In this document: positions 5,253 to 6,252 of the stretch, piece by piece
Layout: each line of letters opens with the position of its first letter
How positions within the stretch are numbered: the stretch's first letter is position 1
DNA from: Joyebacterum sp964521425
GTDB lineage: Bacteria > Joyebacterota > Joyebacteria > Joyebacterales > Joyebacteraceae
NCBI GenBank assembly: GCA_964521425.1
Contig: CAZFRO010000037.1
Coordinates: 1-6,252 of the forward strand
Length of the DNA: 6,252 bases
Direction: 5' to 3'
Notes under the pieces: generated by a model
Seen by the model: only the letters and a program-made list of their open reading frames with translations
Databases searched by the model: none
Told to the model about the DNA's origin: nothing
Program-made: the position numbers and the translations under genes

Positions 5253-6252
5253 CTACCGTACAAGGATCAGCTTCCGACTCAGAATTTCGCGGTCGACTTC
5301 GAACCGCACGAAGTAGACGCCGGCTGTCACAGAACGCCGCGACTCATCACGGCAGTCCCACACGACATCGTATCGGCCACCTTGGAGGAACTCACTAGCG
5401 AGGTTCCGAACTAGCTGGCCCGCCAGATTATACACGGCGAGTCTAACCCGGAATGTCCCATCGGGAACTTCGAACTGTATCCGTGTCGTGCTCGAAAGCG
5501 GGTTCGGCGAGGGCGAGTAGAGAACTGCCTGAAGATGCCCGCCTGTTGTCGCCTGCGGTGTTGCTGAACTGAGAAGTTGCTGGGAACCATCGGACAGAAC
5601 AGCCTGCAACCTGTACCAGAAGGTGGTCTCAGGCCAAACAGTATCATCCACATACTCGCCGGGTGAAACAGGCGGTAGCAGCTCATCGCCGACCTCAACA
5701 AAAGGCCCCTCTGGCGAAAGGGAACGCATAATGACAATCCCGTTCATATCTGCCGCCGATTCGAACGACCAGCGAAGCTGGATTTCCTCGTCGCCGAGAG
5801 CCACCGCATAGAACGAGTCCTCAACGGGAGTAATGCCGCAGCCCGCGCCATATGCTCCTATGAGCTCTCCCCATGGGTTACCCTCCGGGAGACAGGGCGA
5901 GTATGAACGACGGAGTGTCAGGTCCTGCTGCAACGTCGCCCCAGGCGGGCCGGCCGACTCGATGACCGCCCGGCGCAGCTTGGCGTTCGGGGCCAGCACG
6001 CCGCAGTACCGGTGCTTGTGGATGCGCGGCGGCGTGACCAGATGAGCGAGCCGGTCCAGCAACTCCAGCGGGGTCAGGATCAGCTCGGTGCGGCCGTCGA
6101 GGGTCGGCTTGCGCAGGCTGTAGACGAGTGTGTCATCGTTGAGCCGGCCGAGTCGCTCCTGGCTCAACGGCGGTCGGGCACAGTATCGCACCAGTCGCTC
6201 CAGACCGTGGCGGTCCCACTGCGCGATCGTGACCGAGGCGTCGACCGACCAG
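5253..6252 (-). CDS. Chimeric frame: IS91/ISCR-type transposase C-terminal part joined to the back half of a sorting-domain surface protein (cut by right edge)
   Basis: The frame is open from the right edge to the stop at 5253, with 332 visible codons; the start is outside the window. The first part (6252 to about 5925) reads SVDASVTIAQWDRHGLERL, RYCARPP, DGRTELILTPLELLDRLA, HRYCGVLAPN and AGPPGATLQ, which is the Y2_Tnp/IS91-like transposase pattern. From about 5924 it changes to DLTLRRSYSPC, GNPWGELIGA and GAGC, which resembles the end-cap of right-handed beta-helix surface proteins. An Fn3-like domain follows (about 5570-5810; QLRWSF, FWYRLQAV), then a FlgD-like sorting domain (SPSPNPLSS, YNLAGQLVRNL, AGVYFVRF, RKLILVR). 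GC falls from about 70% to 55-60% at the junction by hand count. The GTG at 6191 has no good ribosome site and cuts into the transposase homology, so it is not taken as the start. This may be a pseudogene, a true fusion or an assembly chimera. Confidence 0.8.
   Translation of the reverse strand, partial: WSVDASVTIAQWDRHGLERLVRYCARPPLSQERLGRLNDDTLVYSLRKPTLDGRTELILTPLELLDRLAHLVTPPRIHKHRYCGVLAPNAKLRRAVIESAGPPGATLQQDLTLRRSYSPCLPEGNPWGELIGAYGAGCGITPVEDSFYAVALGDEEIQLRWSFESAADMNGIVIMRSLSPEGPFVEVGDELLPPVSPGEYVDDTVWPETTFWYRLQAVLSDGSQQLLSSATPQATTGGHLQAVLYSPSPNPLSSTTRIQFEVPDGTFRVRLAVYNLAGQLVRNLASEFLQGGRYDVVWDCRDESRRSVTAGVYFVRFEVDREILSRKLILVR
5925..6252 (-). mobile_element. IS91/ISCR-family transposase remnant
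   Basis: This is the visible part of the rolling-circle (HUH-type) transposase. The presumed catalytic tyrosine is in RYCARPP (codon at 6183-6185). The HUH motif would lie upstream, outside the window. The usual C-terminal tail of this family, with a second cysteine motif and an ARGPP-like end, is missing because the frame switches to surface-protein sequence after about 5925. The element's right end is therefore absent. GC near 70% stands out from the neighbours. The family assignment comes from recognised motifs, not from a search. Confidence 0.8.

Noticed and set aside
5901..5940. IS91 target tetranucleotide (GAAC/CAAG or complement) at the fusion junction
   Set aside because: A GAAC occurs at 5905-5908, but about 20 bases inside the surface-protein side and not at the estimated join. 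A four-base match is expected by chance.

Overview
The window carries six protein-coding regions, all read from the minus strand. From right to left (transcription order) they are: a chimeric reading frame cut by the right edge (5253-6252), a short secreted protein with a C-terminal sorting domain (4577-5095), a large fibre-like repeat protein (2313-4454), a secreted zinc-metalloprotease-like protein (930-2276), a minimal sorting-domain protein (288-866), and the first 76 codons of a formylglycine-generating-enzyme-like (SUMF1/FGE) protein cut by the left edge (1-229). No tRNA, rRNA or CRISPR array is visible, and no gap exceeds 160 bases.

The likely source is an uncultivated bacterium of the Fibrobacteres-Chlorobi-Bacteroidetes neighbourhood, such as an Eisenbacteria-, Krumholzibacteria- or Latescibacteria-like lineage. 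This is inferred from three proteins ending in a PNPFNP-type FlgD-Ig-like/type IX secretion-like C-terminal domain, from the tail-fibre-like protein with its Y-Q-G-V-L opening and L-T-G-R-V-Y-C ending, and from moderately high GC. The exact phylum cannot be fixed from this sequence. All five genes with a visible 5' end have a signal peptide and a purine-rich Shine-Dalgarno sequence, so this is a block of exported and surface proteins rather than a metabolic pathway.

The five genes from 5095 down to 1 are separated by gaps of 122, 36, 63 and 58 bases and may be co-transcribed. An AT-rich stretch with a perfect TATAAT lies about 50 bases upstream of the first of them. A second, weak promoter candidate lies in the 122-base gap.

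The most unusual region is the right end. The C-terminal part of an IS91/ISCR-type transposase (about 70% GC) runs without a stop into the C-terminal half of an exported protein (about 55-60% GC): a beta-helix end-cap, an Fn3-like domain and an intact sorting domain. This is either a real insertion that replaced the front of a surface-protein gene or an assembly chimera.
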